Positions 1 to 11,859 of a DNA stretch of 64,000 nucleotides are shown here, piece after piece. The notes beneath the pieces are model-generated. The model was given only the letters and a program-made list of their open reading frames with translations, ran no database searches and had not been told where the DNA came from. Numbering within the stretch: the stretch's first letter is position 1; each line of letters begins with the position of its first letter. The stretch comes from Chrysogorgia sp. JL179-B06 (Eukaryota > Cnidaria > Anthozoa > Scleralcyonacea > Chrysogorgiidae). Where the stretch lies: the NCBI GenBank assembly GCA_035772405.1, contig JAYKKM010000048.1:2611501-2675500 (forward strand), written 5' to 3'. The position numbers were made by a program, and so were the translations under genes.

Positions 1-390
1 GATATTGTAATAGAGTATTGTATTTATTTGTATATCTTCACGTTTATTTTGTTTTATAGAACTATTAGGTATTATTAGCATCATATATTCACATTTTATT
101 TCTAAGACCTTTTATATTATAACATTAATTCTAACCGTAATTCTAACCCCACCCTAAATCTTAATCATAAATTCTAATCTTAAATTTAACTTTAATTCTA
201 ACAATAGTCTTTAACATCATATTGTTTCCAAGGCTGGGCCTGTGGGCCTGACACTCAGCCCCCTCACTGCAATTACACCTCCTCCCCAACCACTACCCAT
301 GGATGACATATCATGTCTGTGTACTTGGATCCAAATACATGATTTTAACTTTTATGTTTATTATTATTTGCTTTTAATATATAAATAGAG
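1..390. other. AT-rich intergenic sequence, no gene seen
   Basis: No coding signal on either strand. Near 130-220 there is a run of loosely TAACC/CTAA-like words that looks degenerate and is not a telomeric array. The first recognisable copy of the local dispersed repeat begins at about 391. Confidence 0.6.
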
Positions 391-1140
391 GACAGATCCT
401 TGTAGTGTATAAACGCTACATTTTGCTGTCTATGACTTAGGTCTGGGAATATATGCAAATATGATTGCGGTATTTCACAAGTTGTAGGCGCGTATGGACA
501 CTAGACTTATTGCTAAAGTCTTTCTCAAATATAACGGAGGAAGGTTGTTGTTGCATCATCATTAAGTTGTCTTATTTTCCTGTGTTTTAGTTTTTTCCAA
601 CCCATGCAAGTCATCCAATAAGTCACAAACTTATGTTGCGTGTTCACCTCGTCGACCACATGCTCGTCACATCTTTGTTTCTTTTTAAAAAATTTTTCTA
701 TATATACATTTTAATTTCTTCGAGAAAGGAACAGCATACTCAATAGGTAATTGAAGGGTAGCCTCCAATACAGCGATCAGGCATTCATGTGTACCTGCTA
801 TGTATGTAAATCTAATATTCTCAAAAGGTTGGTGTACTGCCGAAATATAGTGTTAGGAGATCTGACGTTTCGAGTTGCAGTAACTTAACTCTCTCTCTCT
901 CAAGTGACTCCAAATCACGACTCCAACTTATCACTACATGTCTCATGATGTTTTCCCAGTTTTGTCTGTCCTTTCAAGCAGACACGTGCTGAAAGGCTAC
1001 ATTTTACTGCAGGCTCTGACTCAGGTCTGGTACTTATATGCATGTTTATTGAGCAATTCCTCAACTATTGCTAAAATCTTTCTCAAATATAACGGAGAAA
1101 GGTTGTTGTCTATTTTATACATTATATCAAGTTGTCTTTA
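391..1140 (+). repeat. Dispersed repeat family R1, direct copies
   Basis: A block starting GACAGATCCTTGTAGT and running through TATAACGGAGGAAGG, CACCTCGTCGACCACATG and CTCAATAGGTAATTGA recurs at about 3322-3965, 3965-4570 and 8880-9330, and inverted at 1925-2600. A second, shorter copy of the TATAACGGAGAAAGG part ends near 1140. The unit is about 640 bp. Late in the unit is the word order GTACTGCCGAAATA then CTGACGTTTCGAG, the position where other copies carry a hammerhead-like core. No protein is encoded. The family is not identified; a Penelope-like origin is inferred only from the hammerhead-like module. Confidence 0.75.
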
Positions 1141-1540
1141 GCAACAACAATCTTTATTAGCACTCAAACCTACAAACAAAAGTAATAAAAAAGACGAAAT
1201 TATAAATAGATGAGTTCAGGCCACTTGTAAGAACCATAAGTACTTTAAAAATAAATTAGAAGAGCAGGAAATTGTCCTTAATTATGGCTCAATAATTTAC
1301 AGCATTATACTTGACAAAATTGAGATCTCACTCTATGTTACATGTTTTTGTTGCCTCTGGTATATATTGTATTTCTTGTGTCAATAATATCTTCTAGTTT
1401 GACTATCCGGTAGATAAAAATAAACTCTGACAACCTAGTTTTTGTTTCGAGATTTAATTGATTGATCAATATAACATTCCACAATTTGGATATTAAATAA
1501 TCCATAATTTGTTCGAGTTGACAGTAAATTAAAGTTCGTG
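1141..1540. other. Intergenic, nothing recognised
   Basis: AT-rich sequence with no ORF of interest and no clear relation to the flanking R1 copies. Confidence 0.5.
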
Positions 1541-2600
1541 ACTGTGCCTAATTCTTCTGCCGCGCCTAATTTTGAAAAAAATAATTCTACGCGGGTAAAC
1601 CCAAGCGCTACAGTACGTTTTATTTACGAACATTTTACGCACGCACAAATTACGCGACAGCATGGAATTCCATGGTTTTAGGCGATTGTGGTGTGCTATT
1701 AGATTTTTTCTACCCTGATCTGTTACTATTTCGCAATTGCATTCCAACGTCTTTCTCCAGTTATAGTGTAAGTAACAGTCCATGGGTGGAGGAGGACTTT
1801 AAAGAGGAGCCTTTCTTCTTTCAATTACGTCAACAGCCTTCACCTAGAATTCCATTTTCGCGTAAACGCACGTGTGCAATCAACTTGCATATATTCTCAG
1901 CCCAAAGTACTTGAGTAAAATGTTTTCTTTATTACAAGGGGATCTGTCCTATGAAATAATATCCGGGCGTGTGCACGCACTTCAAGAGACAGGAAACATC
2001 ACGATATATGCATGCAATTATTAGTTGGAGTCGCGATTTGGAATCAATTCAGTCTTTGACGAAGGGCCTTCGCTCGAAACGTAAGATCTCTTCTATACAC
2101 ACTATTTCGGCAGTATACACCAACCTTTTTAAAGTATTCTATTTACTAGCAGGTTACCCTGTATAAATATATTAGTTTTATTGCAGTACACAGCATTAAT
2201 GCCTGATCAATGTATCGCTGTATTGGAGGCTACCCTCAATTACCTATTGAGTATGCAGTTCCTTTCTCGAATAAACTAAAATGTATATATAGGAAATTTT
2301 TTAAAACAGAAACAAAGATGTGACCAGCATGCGGTCCTCTTGACATTTCTCCCATTTATCAGGTTACGATCACTAAACATAGTGCACTTGTCAGCAACAG
2401 AAGATACACTGTACAAATTATTGAAAGCAACGAGGTGAACACGCAAAATAAGTTTGTGACTTTTTTGGATGAGTTCCATGCAGGTTGGAAAAAACTAAAA
2501 CACAGGAGAATAAGATAACTTAATAATGATGCAAAAGCAACCTTTCTCCGTTATATTTGAGAAAGACTTTAGCAATAAGTCTATAGTGTCCATTCATTAA
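1541..2600 (-). repeat. Inverted R1 copy, left arm of a large palindrome
   Basis: This stretch is the reverse complement, with many small differences, of about 4080-5130. Shared landmarks include GGTTTTAGGCGATTGTGG at 1672 against its complement near 4840, and AGTCGCGATTTGGAATC at 2030 against its complement near 4515. A hammerhead-like core lies at 2055-2083. The arms are about 1 kb with about 1.5 kb of further R1 copies between them. Confidence 0.7.
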
Positions 2601-4570
2601 TTATGACACAAACAAACCTCAGGGCAGATGATTAATAAACGATTTACAATTATAGTGTCTCATGTACCGTCCAACAAAAAGGGCAGACTATAGCAATTTT
2701 TCAGCTCATGCAATAAATCACAAACTTTTTTTACGTGTTCGCCTCGTCGACCACATGCTGCAGGAGCACCTTTTTAGTATTAAGCATGCTTTTAGTTTAT
2801 CAATACTTAACATGCTATAACATGTAAAATTCCTGTTTTGTGGTTTGTTAGAAAGTTTAATTGTCGGATATAGCGAGTGATATGATCTGAGAGCTTTATT
2901 ATGCTCACATTATCTTTGACGTTGAAAGGTTGTGTACCTCGAGAGAAAAATAAAATAAGATGTCGTGACAAAGTAATCCTTGCTCGAGAAAGGAGCAGCC
3001 ATACTCAATAGGTAATTGAGGGGTAGCCTCCAATAGAGCGATACATTGATCAGCTTGTATTCATGATGTGTACTGGAAGAAAAATATATACTTATATACA
3101 GGGTAACCTGCTATATATGTAAATCAAATATTCTCAAAAAGTTGTAGTACTGCCGAAATAGTGTGTATAGGAGATCTGATGTTTTGAGCGAAGGCCCTTC
3201 GTCAAAGAGTCATGCAAGTTACTCCAAATCGCGACTCCAACTTATAACAGCATGTATCATGATGTTTCCCCTGTTTTGTCTGTCTCTTGTAGCAGACACG
3301 AGTGGATTTTATTCCAGGGGACAGATCCTTGTAGTATAAAGGCTACACTTTGCTGTCTATGACTTAGGTCTGGGAATATATGCAATTATGATTGTGGTAT
3401 TTCACAAGTTGTAGGCGCGAATGGACACTAGACTTATTGCTAAAGTCTTTCTCAAATATAACGGAGGAAGGTTGTTGTTGCATCATGATTAAGTTGTCTT
3501 ATTTTCCTGTGTTTTAGTTTTTTCCAACCCACGCAAGTCATCCAATAAGTCACAAACTTATGTTGCGTGTTCACCTCGTCGACCACATGCTGGTAACATC
3601 TTTGTTTCTTTTAAAAAAAATTTTATATATATACATTTTAATTTCTTCGAGAAAGGAACAGCATACTCAATAGGTAATTGAAGGGTAGCCTCCAATACAG
3701 CGATACATTGATAAACGGAAACGATTGGTGCAGTGTAATGCAACAAAACTAATATATTGATGTACAGGGTAACCTGCTATATACGTAAATCGAATACTTT
3801 AAAAAGGTTGGTGTACTATACCGAAATAGTGTGTAGGAGATCTGACGTCAAAGAGTCAAGTTACTTCAAATCGCGACTCCAACTTATGACCTGCATGTAT
3901 CATGATGTTTCCCCTGTTTTGTCTGTCTCTTGAAGCAGACACGAGTGGATTTTATTCCATACGACAGATCCTTGTAGTATATAAACGCTACATTTTGCTG
4001 TCTATGACTTAGGTCTGGGAATATATGCAAATATGATTGCGGTATTTCTCAAGTTGTAGGAATGGACACTAGACTTATTGCTAAAGTCTTTCTCAAATAT
4101 AACGGAGAACGGTTGTTGTTGCATCATTATTAAGTTATCTTATTTTCCTGTGTTCTAGTTTATTCCAACCCCATGCAAGTCATGCAATCAGTCACAAACT
4201 TATTTTGCGTGTTCACCTCGTCGACCGGATACCCTAATTGTTTCTAAAATTTCCTATATATGTTCCTATATATATATTTTCATTTATTCGTGAAAGGAGC
4301 AGCATACTCAATAGGTAATTGAGCGGCAGCCTCCAATAGAGCGACACATTGATCAGTTGGTATTCATGTCGGTGTACTGCAAGAAAAATATATTTATATA
4401 AAGGGTAACCTCATTAAATACAATACTTTAAAAAGGTTGGTGTACTGCCGAAATAGTGTGTAGAAGATCTGACATTTCGTGCGAAGGACCTTCGTCAGAA
4501 ACTGAATTGATTCCAAATCGCGACTCCAACTTGTGACCTGCATGTAGCACGCGCACACGCCCGGATTTTA
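2600..4570 (+). repeat. R1 repeat units, direct copies in a cluster
   Basis: At least three partial or full R1 units follow each other (about 2700-3320, 3322-3965, 3965-4570). Each has the order CACCTCGTCGACC, CTCAATAGGTAATTGAG, AAAAGGTTG.TGTACT, GAAGGCCCTTCGTCA, GACTCCAACTTATGACC. Between 2880 and 3000 one unit carries a segment also found just upstream of the coding start at 5293. Copies differ by small indels, which suggests old duplications. Confidence 0.7.
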
Positions 4571-5160
4571 TTCCATATAGGACAGATCCCCTTGTAGTAA
4601 AGAATACATTTTACTCAAGTACTTTGGCCTGATAATATATGCATGTTGATTGCGCGCACTTGCGTTTACGCGACAATGGATTCTAGCTGAAGGCTGTTGA
4701 CGCCATCAAAGAAGAAAGGCTCCTCCCTCCACCCATGCAGGACTGCTACTTACACTATAACTGGAGAATGCCGTCGGAATGCAATTGCGAAATAGTACCA
4801 GATCAGGGTAGAAAAAAGCTCCTAGCACACCACAACCGCCTAAAACCATGGAATTCAAACTGTCGCGTAATTTGTGCGTGCGCAAAATGTTCGTAAATGA
4901 ACTACGTGGGTAAGCAATCTCCACTTTCGCGTAAAATTAACTGACAGACCGCAATTATGATTTCGATTAAGCGATTATAGCCGCACGGCTGATTTTCTAT
5001 TGTACAAGTTGAATGGTTTTCTACTGTTGTGGTTACGAGCCCTTGGGTTTACGCGCGTAATTATTTCCCAAATTATTTTTCCCAAATTAGTACGCACTTA
5101 GAATTTATTTTTCCAAATTAGGCGACAGTGCAGGATTCCAGCTTCAGGCCACTAGATAAT
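4571..5160 (+). repeat. Right arm of the R1 palindrome
   Basis: Reverse complement of about 1541-1960. The open frame of 72 codons here is the shadow of the repeat and shows no protein-like conservation. Confidence 0.65.
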
Positions 5161-5171
5161 GATTCAGGGCT

Positions 5172-5292
5172 CGTGTACAAATATGAGCTCAGATCTTTGT
5201 TCACCTCACATTGTTTTTGACGTTGAAAGGTTGTGCACCTCAAGAGAAAAATAAAGTAAGCTGTCGTGAGAAAGTGATCCTTGTTTGAGAAA
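5172..5292 (+). promoter_or_regulatory. 5' region of the secreted-protein gene, shared with a repeat
   Basis: The 120 bp before the start codon, including GACGTTGAAAGGTTGTG and GAGAAAAATAAAGTAAG, match a segment of the R1 repeats at about 2885-3000 and 8517-8590 almost base for base. No convincing TATA box or initiator was placed. The segment is probably 5' UTR and proximal promoter, so either the gene start lies in a repeat or the repeat once picked up this gene's 5' end. Confidence 0.45.
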
Positions 5293-6799
5293 ATGCTGCT
5301 GAAAGTTTTGCTGTTCTTCTGTGTCGCGGTTCAAGTTGAAGGTAACTTATCATCTGTTACACAAAACGTATCCAGACCAATTGAACTGGGTGTTTACACG
5401 AGGCCGGCCTATGTTAAAATGTTCACATCCATGTTAATATTGTTATTGTGTAATATAACATAATTCGCTGTTCATAATTCTCGGTAGCTCAATGACAATG
5501 GTTAGAACTATTCATCAGATGGTTATAGGTTCGATTGCTTCCCTGCAGGGATCTGATACATTTTACATTTGATCTTGACTATAGCCTCTATGTGTATGCT
5601 CTATATAATATATATATTTAATATATATTTCTATAAATATTTCGAACGTATAGGTATAATTGGGTAAGGATAGGTCATACCTGTGTCGGAGCGAGAAAAG
5701 ACCAGTATGGCCAGCTCACACACACTAGTACATCGCTGTTGGTCGGAGCCATTAAACTTGTCCACTGCAAGCGTTAATTCCTTTCGATAAGGTGCAATCG
5801 CAATTTGGCAAAAGGTTTGAGATAACTTTGGTTGAGCGACTTGAGACAAGATTAAAAATTGCACAATCTGAAAATATCATGAATCAATTTTGCTTCAAAA
5901 GAGGTTTGCTTGAACTCATGGTCATTAACATTCGATTATACAATTCGAGATACAATTCAAGCACAGTGAAAATCTCAGACCTTTCTTGCGCGTGCTGAGA
6001 TTGCAACCACTAGTAAGTGAATATACAATCTCAGCACGGTTCTGATTGTGCACTAGTTGTATAAGGGCCCACAGTATAATTGGCGAAAGCTCAAAGCTGT
6101 TGTGGTGTCGCAGCCTTTCTGTCTATTTTGTTAGCTTGTTTTTGTATGTTATAAACTGTATTGTATTCTGTGGCAAAGCTTAATAAACTATAAACTATAT
6201 ATACAGTCAACTCTCGCCTTGCGGACACTCCGCTATTACGGACACCCCGCTATTAAAGACAGTTGGTAAATCCAAAAAATTGATCTTGACTACAGCCTGC
6301 TTGTATATCCTCTATATAATATATATATTTCTATAAATATTTCTAACGAATAGGTAATCCCAATTGGGTGTTTATTGGTCATGGCTGCGTTGGAGCGAGA
6401 GACGACCTGTATAGCGAGATCAGATATACTGGACCAACCAAAAATATGGAAGCTATTAAACTTGTTCACACAAGCGGTTATGTCGGGTGCCGTAATTCTC
6501 AAGCGCAATCAAATTGGGGATGTGACGCTAACACAGATCGTATTGGCATGTTCGTTACAAATACAAATAATCGAATCCTTTATCCTTCTCCAAGACTGGT
6601 AACGCCTGTTGATGGTTGGTATACCGTTCAAGGGTACACAAGCTCTTCACCAGATCTGGTTTTGAGTGATGATAGTCAGCCTCAGCCCCTTGTAAAAGAT
6701 CAGCTACTGAGGGTCTGGTATGGAGAAGATCTGATAAATTTATCCGAGTCCGACAACGTTGGTCGCACTTGTGTGGATGTTTATGCCGACCTCGTGTAA
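5293..6799 (+). CDS. Small secreted protein, family not recognised (2 exons)
   Basis: Coding exons 5293-5341 and 6354-6799. The donor is GAAG|GTAACT and the acceptor AACGAATAG|GT. The joined frame is 495 nt (164 aa plus stop) with no internal stop. Residues 1-17 form a classic signal peptide (MLLKVLLFFCVAVQVEG), so the product should enter the secretory pathway. The mature part has four cysteines (GHGCVG, GYVGCRN, NWGCD, GRTCVD), enough for two disulfides, and a C-terminal stretch with WYGEDL and ESDN followed by TCVDVYADLV. It has no transmembrane segment after the signal. An AATAAA lies at 6991-6996. A damaged copy of exon 2 sits in the intron. I cannot name a family; a secreted lectin-like or matrix protein is possible but unproven. 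Confidence 0.7.
5572..5815 (+). pseudogene. Decayed duplicate of exon 2 of the secreted-protein gene
   Basis: Both the AT-rich intron end (5572-5651) and the start of the exon (5652-5800) match 6283-6480, including the words for TGTVGAR-like and AIKLVH-like peptides. Read from the matching acceptor at 5651, the copy hits a TAA within five codons, because bases are missing relative to GTAATCCCAATTGGG in the intact exon. It also ends early with CKR then stop. This is a tandem partial duplication that is now noncoding, unless a different splice site is used. Confidence 0.65.
6203..6275 (+). mobile_element. Pogo/Tigger-like transposon end fragment
   Basis: ACAGTCAACTCTCGCCTTG followed by GCGGACACTCCGCTATTACG resembles the terminal repeat of pogo/Tigger elements of the Tc1-mariner group. 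Only one end is visible. It lies in the intron of the secreted-protein gene, upstream of the AT-rich intron end shared with the pseudo-exon. Confidence 0.5.
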
Positions 6800-6990
6800 A
6801 TGTAAAATGCGAAGAGAAACTGCCGTTAGTAATATCCTCGTATATTTGGGTTATAAAGGCACTTAATGAATATTGTCGTTGATTTTAAATGTAACTGCCA
6901 TTAGTTTAGGGAATACAATGTAGTTCTCGTGGATTACAGTGGTAAAACAGTAAATCTTTTATACTTATTGTCATTATTTCAGGTAAATGA

Positions 6991-6996
6991 AATAAA
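6991..6996 (+). promoter_or_regulatory. Candidate polyadenylation signal AATAAA
   Basis: A canonical hexamer 192 bp after the TAA of the secreted-protein gene, in AT-rich sequence with no competing ORF. Confidence 0.5.
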
Positions 6997-7264
6997 GTTA
7001 CTTTTTCGTTGTCGTTGAAAATCGCTTGCTTATCGCTTGAGGATCATGAGCACGAAAATGTATATGTCAACCGCGTTCGGCGAAAATTATGTCCATGGAG
7101 TATATCTACACCAAATTCGGAGCAAAGTAATTTACAATCTCGTTTGTTGTGAGCGATTGTTTATCATGTGCCATCGAGCTACAACAAAAAGGTGAAACCA
7201 TATGAAAATGCATGAACAATATTTGATAAGATTTTTTACATTAAAGAATAAAGAAAGGCTGCTT

Positions 7265-7690
7265 ACGGTTGATACTAAAACAAAATTAGACAACTCGCCC
7301 TCGTTGTCTGTGAGCAGATAGTCAACTTGGGCTTCGCCTTCGTTGTCTATCTGCTCTTAGTAGAAACTGACCATGGTCTATTACAAATGCTGCATTCTGA
7401 TTGGCTACTCAACCGTTGTCTATTCGTGATAGACAACGTTTGGGAAACGCGCTCAAAACAATGGCAGAAAACTCTCATTTTGGAGAGGTTTCACATGAGT
7501 TTTTCGATAATTTTTTGGAGAATGCATGATTTGTAATAGTCCACTAATTTGTTTCTACTAAAACAATTAGACAACTCGTCCTCGTTGTCTATGAGCGAAT
7601 AGTCAACTCAGGCTTCGCCTTCGCCGACCATTCGCCCATAGACAACTCGGACTCGTTGTCTAATTGTTAAATAGACAACTGGGCTCGTTG
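7265..7690 (+). mobile_element. Fold-back repeat R2 (GACAACTCG family), copy 1
   Basis: Repeated and inverted words such as TTAGACAACTCG, CTCGTTGTCTAATTG and TAGACAACGTTTGGGAAACG recur. The same sequence, in the same order, is found at 38214-38830 inside FARSB intron 2, where the element is more complete. Noncoding. Confidence 0.65.
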
Positions 7691-8510
7691 TCTCCAGACC
7701 TCTTCGCGGAAATGACCTAGGTTCAGTTGCGGATATTATTAGAAGGGCGCGGTATTCCCGTACGTTCGTTTGTTCGATTTGAAATATGACCGCTCGACCG
7801 CCAGATAAGTCATTCAATTCAGAAATATTACAAACGTGAAGTATTTGGCAAAAGTGTCGCTTGAATGGAAAATTTATAACTTCGCGAGGCTTGCTCGTTT
7901 GGAGTAAATGTTGTTCGAATTAGATGTATGGCGTTCAAATGGTCACATTGAATTTTGACATTATAAACGCACCGCACGATTACCGTATGTTATTTTAATA
8001 TTACAAGGCTATATGATCGCCATAGCTTGATACGTGCATGGTTTAGATTCTACATTCTATTTATTTGATCCTCTATATGCTATAGAACATTTCTAGCATC
8101 ATTCTGCTGGCATGCCATTGCTTCTGTGTCAGTCCAAAGGCAGCATTTCACAAAAGCCCTTATATTTCTAATTCCCGGTGAAATTTTAAAGCGAGGAAAA
8201 TCTGGATTTAGATGAAAAAATATACTCTAGCTGAATTAATTGCGTTTTAGAACTGGGCCAGATTATAGAATCGCCCGGCCGATTCCTGCAGCCGGCCATT
8301 TTCGCCGACCTTCAACCGTGTGGAGGAAAAATAACCTGAAAACACATAATTTGAAATAACGAAGCTGCATATATACTTAATAAAAGAATAACCAAGCTGC
8401 ATATACTTTATCGAGACTGCTGATCTAGCAGTAATGTAGCCTTCACTCCGCTAACCGGAACAGGGGCGAAACTCAAGGGGGAGGGGTGTGGGGGTGTGAC
8501 ACTCTCACTC
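7691..8510. other. Intergenic, nothing recognised
   Basis: No gene. A short local duplication of a roughly 30-bp segment around GAAGCTGCATATA occurs at about 8358-8410. Confidence 0.5.
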
Positions 8511-8516
8511 TCTCTT

Positions 8517-9330
8517 GCAGCTAGGGTGTTGTGTACCTCGAGAGAGAAAAATAAAGTAAGATGTCGTGAGAAAGTGGGATCCTTGCTCGTGAAAGGATCA
8601 ACATACTCAATAGATCATTGAGGGGTAGTCTTCAATAGAGCGATACATTGATCAGCTGGTATTCAAAATATATTTATATACAGGGTAACCTGCTATATAT
8701 GTAAAACAAATACTCTAAAAAGGTTGGTGTACTACAGAAATAGTGTGTAGGAGATCTTATGTTTTGAGCGAAGGCCCTTCGTCAAAGAGTCAAGTTACTT
8801 CAAATCGCGACTCCAACTTATGACCTGCATGATGTATTGATGATGTTTCCCCTGTTTTGTCACTGTCTCTTGTAGCAGACACGAGTGGATTTTATTCCAT
8901 ACGACAGATCAGTATAAACGCTACATTTTGCTGTCTACGACTTAGGTCTGGGAATATATGCAAATATGATTGCGGTATTTCTCAAGTTGTAGGCGGGAAT
9001 GGACACTAGACTTATTGCTAAAGTCTTTCTCAAATATAACGGAGAGAGGTTGTTGTTGCATCATTATTAAGTTATCTTATTCTTCTGTGTTCTAGTTTAT
9101 TCCAACCCATGGATTAAGTCATCCAATAAGTCACAAACTTATTTTGCGTGTTCACCTCGTCAAGCGGATACCCTAATTGTTGCTTTTCTTTCTAAAATAT
9201 TTTCCTATATATACATTTTAATTTATTCGTGAAAGGAACAGCATCCTCAATAGGTAATTGAGGGGTAGCCTAGAATAGAGCGATATACATTTGATCAAGT
9301 ATTGATGCAGTGTACTGCAATAAAACTAAT
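8517..9330 (+). repeat. R1 repeat copies
   Basis: About one and a half R1 units, with the same landmarks as 2885-4400, including the segment shared with the 5' region at 5172-5292 and a hammerhead-like core (on the minus strand) near 8758-8790. Confidence 0.7.
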
Positions 9331-9535
9331 ATCTCCAAACTTAGCGTAACGTCTCATAACATATAGCGCAATATCTCAAAACTTCTCATAACATAGCGCA
9401 TCTCCAAACTTAGTGTAACGTCTCATAACGTAACGCTTAGCGTAATGTCTCCAAATTTAGCGTAATGTCTCCAAATTTAGCATAATGTCTCCAAATTTAG
9501 CGTAATGTCTCCAAATTTAGCGCAATGTCTCTCAT
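9331..9535. repeat. Minisatellite, about 19-20 bp unit
   Basis: Tandem copies of AATGTCTCCAAATTTAGCGT and close variants. The 5' copies are irregular (CTCATAACATAGCGC) and the 3' copies nearly identical, a sign of recent expansion at the 3' side. Confidence 0.8.
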
Positions 9536-10399
9536 CTGAGATTGTACAATACGAAATCTAAACGCAGTCCATTCAACACAAAAATGTTTTACTTTCACAA
9601 AAAGTTGAGAATAATCTTCGGACAAGATGAGCATTGGACAAAATGACAGACACAATTAGTATTGTAACTCTCAAATCTCTAGAAATGGGATATTTGTACC
9701 GGATAATGTCAGTGACCAGCCGCTAATATCCACTCCAGTTTTGCTCACTTGTCAACTTGTGTGTCCCTACCATTATAGAGTGATTGCAAAGAATTGTATT
9801 TGGAGGTTTTTACTGTGCAGTATTGTATATTCAAAGTCGCTACAGGGAGATGGCATATAAATCTCGATGTCTCCAGCAGCCATATTGACAGCTGACATGT
9901 ATGCGGCAACTCATAATATTCTAACTTTTACTGTTCTGTTTGATCTTCGGTTGTTGTTTTTTGTTTTTTGCTTTTCTTTGATTTCTTGTTTGCCCTTTCA
10001 ATCACATGGGCATCGCTTAACTCTTGGCTTTTCTCCTTCATGTGTTGTGACTGATAAGGATATAAAAGGGGTAATATAATATTACCAACAGAAGTATTAT
10101 TACCAACAGGGGTATAGAGTTGCAGGGCCGGGGGAAGAGGGGGGGGCTGGGGGCTTCAGCCCCCCCCCCCCCCAATAATAATGCTGCCAAAAAATTTACG
10201 TGTTTAAAAAATTTAAGTTGCATCATTCAGTGTTCTGTCTAGGGGGTTTGAGATCATTCACAACTGAAATGTTATTATTGGACGTAAGGTGGTGTATCGC
10301 GTGCATGTAACTTAATTCAACTTCACTGATTCAATATGAAATATATTATAAATTTTATTAAATAATAAAAAAATTTAAAATGTACTTAAAATCCTGGAA

Positions 10400-10550
10400 A
10401 GTCTTGTTTTTTAGTGTCTTATGACTTTTCCAAACCTTCAGTATTGTGTAAAATCTTCCCCCAAAATGCAGGAAATGGCATTTCAGAGACTCTAGATTTC
10501 AAAATTTCCCTGGGGGGCATGCCCCGGACACCCCTAGATGCTTGCGCCTT
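10400..10550 (+). repeat. Dispersed repeat with GC-rich end
   Basis: The words CCCCAAAATGCAGGAAATG, GCATTTCAGAG and TTTCAAAATTTCCCTGGGG recur in reverse complement at about 12820-12900, followed in both copies by a C/G-rich stretch. Poly-C runs at about 10158-10172 and 10717-10736 belong to similar C/G-rich repeat edges. Noncoding. Confidence 0.55.
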
Positions 10551-10779
10551 TGACGCTTGTTCACTCTGTTTCTGAATCGAAACGAAAAATCCTACATAGA
10601 ACCCTGTCATTTAGATCAGGAAAATACCAACCGAGAGCTTTTCGTCCTTCCGAATTGTTCGCATATTCGTCAAATGAAGAAGCTATGTAATCAGGCAATT
10701 TTAGGATTGGTACCCAGCCCCCCCCCCCCCCCCCCCAATACAGATTTGCTTCCGCCGTGCCTGAGTTGGGTGTGATCTA

Positions 10780-11225
10780 CAGTAAGTACAGTTGACACCC
10801 ATGCAATAACCCAAACATTCAAGACAAAATGGAAAAAAGTTCGAGTATTTGGGAGTTTGTTTCGTTAAATGATCTAAAATTAGATGGATAAATCACTGTT
10901 TTACTTTTAATACATATTTCAACTCCACATTCAAAAAGCCTGGTTTTCATATAGCTATGATGAGTAGATCACCACAATTGCTCAAAAGTAAAAAATAAAC
11001 TTGGGAATCGCAGCGAACAAATGGAAACCACGATCGCAATTGACAGAACATTATCCATCTTAGCGATCGTTTAAAAGTTAATATCTAATCTATATATTAT
11101 TTTGCGCGCACACACATTGTGTTTGTTTCTCATTTGTGAACTTTTCTTGCAGTTTAAATAAAAAGATAAACTGACGATAGTCATGATAACGGTTTATCTT
11201 ACGGTATAGCGTACCAACGGTATAC
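10780..11225. other. Intergenic, nothing recognised
   Basis: AT-rich sequence without a gene or a repeat that I can place. Confidence 0.5.
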
Positions 11226-11622
11226 ACACGAAAAAACGCATGTTCTGTTACAGCATTCAACAGCACTGTTACCAGGTCTGTTCAGGATAATGTAGCGACC
11301 CCTGTAAATGCAGCTATGATGGACACAGTCAGTATCAGCACTGATGCCTTATCGTCTGTATTCATCAGTCCTGATTTATCTGATACCAACAACTTCCATC
11401 AGCGCTGTTACATCATCAGTGTACATCACAATTTCGCAAAAAAACATTCTGTTACATCAGACTGATACACCCCTGACAACCCAACAGACTGTTCCAATCT
11501 GATACCATCAGTTCTGAACAGTCTGTTGGCGACAACAGTGTGATACAGCTATGATAATCATACCTGTATCAGGCCTGAAGGTGCAACAGGCTGTAACAGG
11601 TCTGTGGTGTTTTTACGTGTGT
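11226..11622. mobile_element. MITE-like element with about 30-bp inverted ends
   Basis: The left end ACACACGAAAAAAC...TGTTACAG is matched in reverse by CTGTAAC...GTTTTTACGTGTGT at 11590-11622. The inside is rich in short words around CTGATAC and CAGTCTG. It is about 400 bp and encodes nothing. The sequences just outside both ends contain CGGTAT. Confidence 0.5.
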
Positions 11623-11859
11623 ACCGGTATAGCGTCAGGACCCAATACCGCCATACTGGTATCAACTGAATATCGTGAATAACTAAAAATACCGGTATAC
11701 CGCCAACTTTACAGGGGTATATATAATATTACCAAATGCCATGCCACAACTCTGACACACTTACCAACATAGAGCTCCTTCTACTCAACAAAACAACATC
11801 GTCTGAATTGATCACCGACCTCTTGCCATGCCTGGAATAATTATGAAATGACTCAGTTT

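Noticed and set aside
130..220. Telomere-like TAACC words
   Set aside because: Irregular spacing and composition; not an array.
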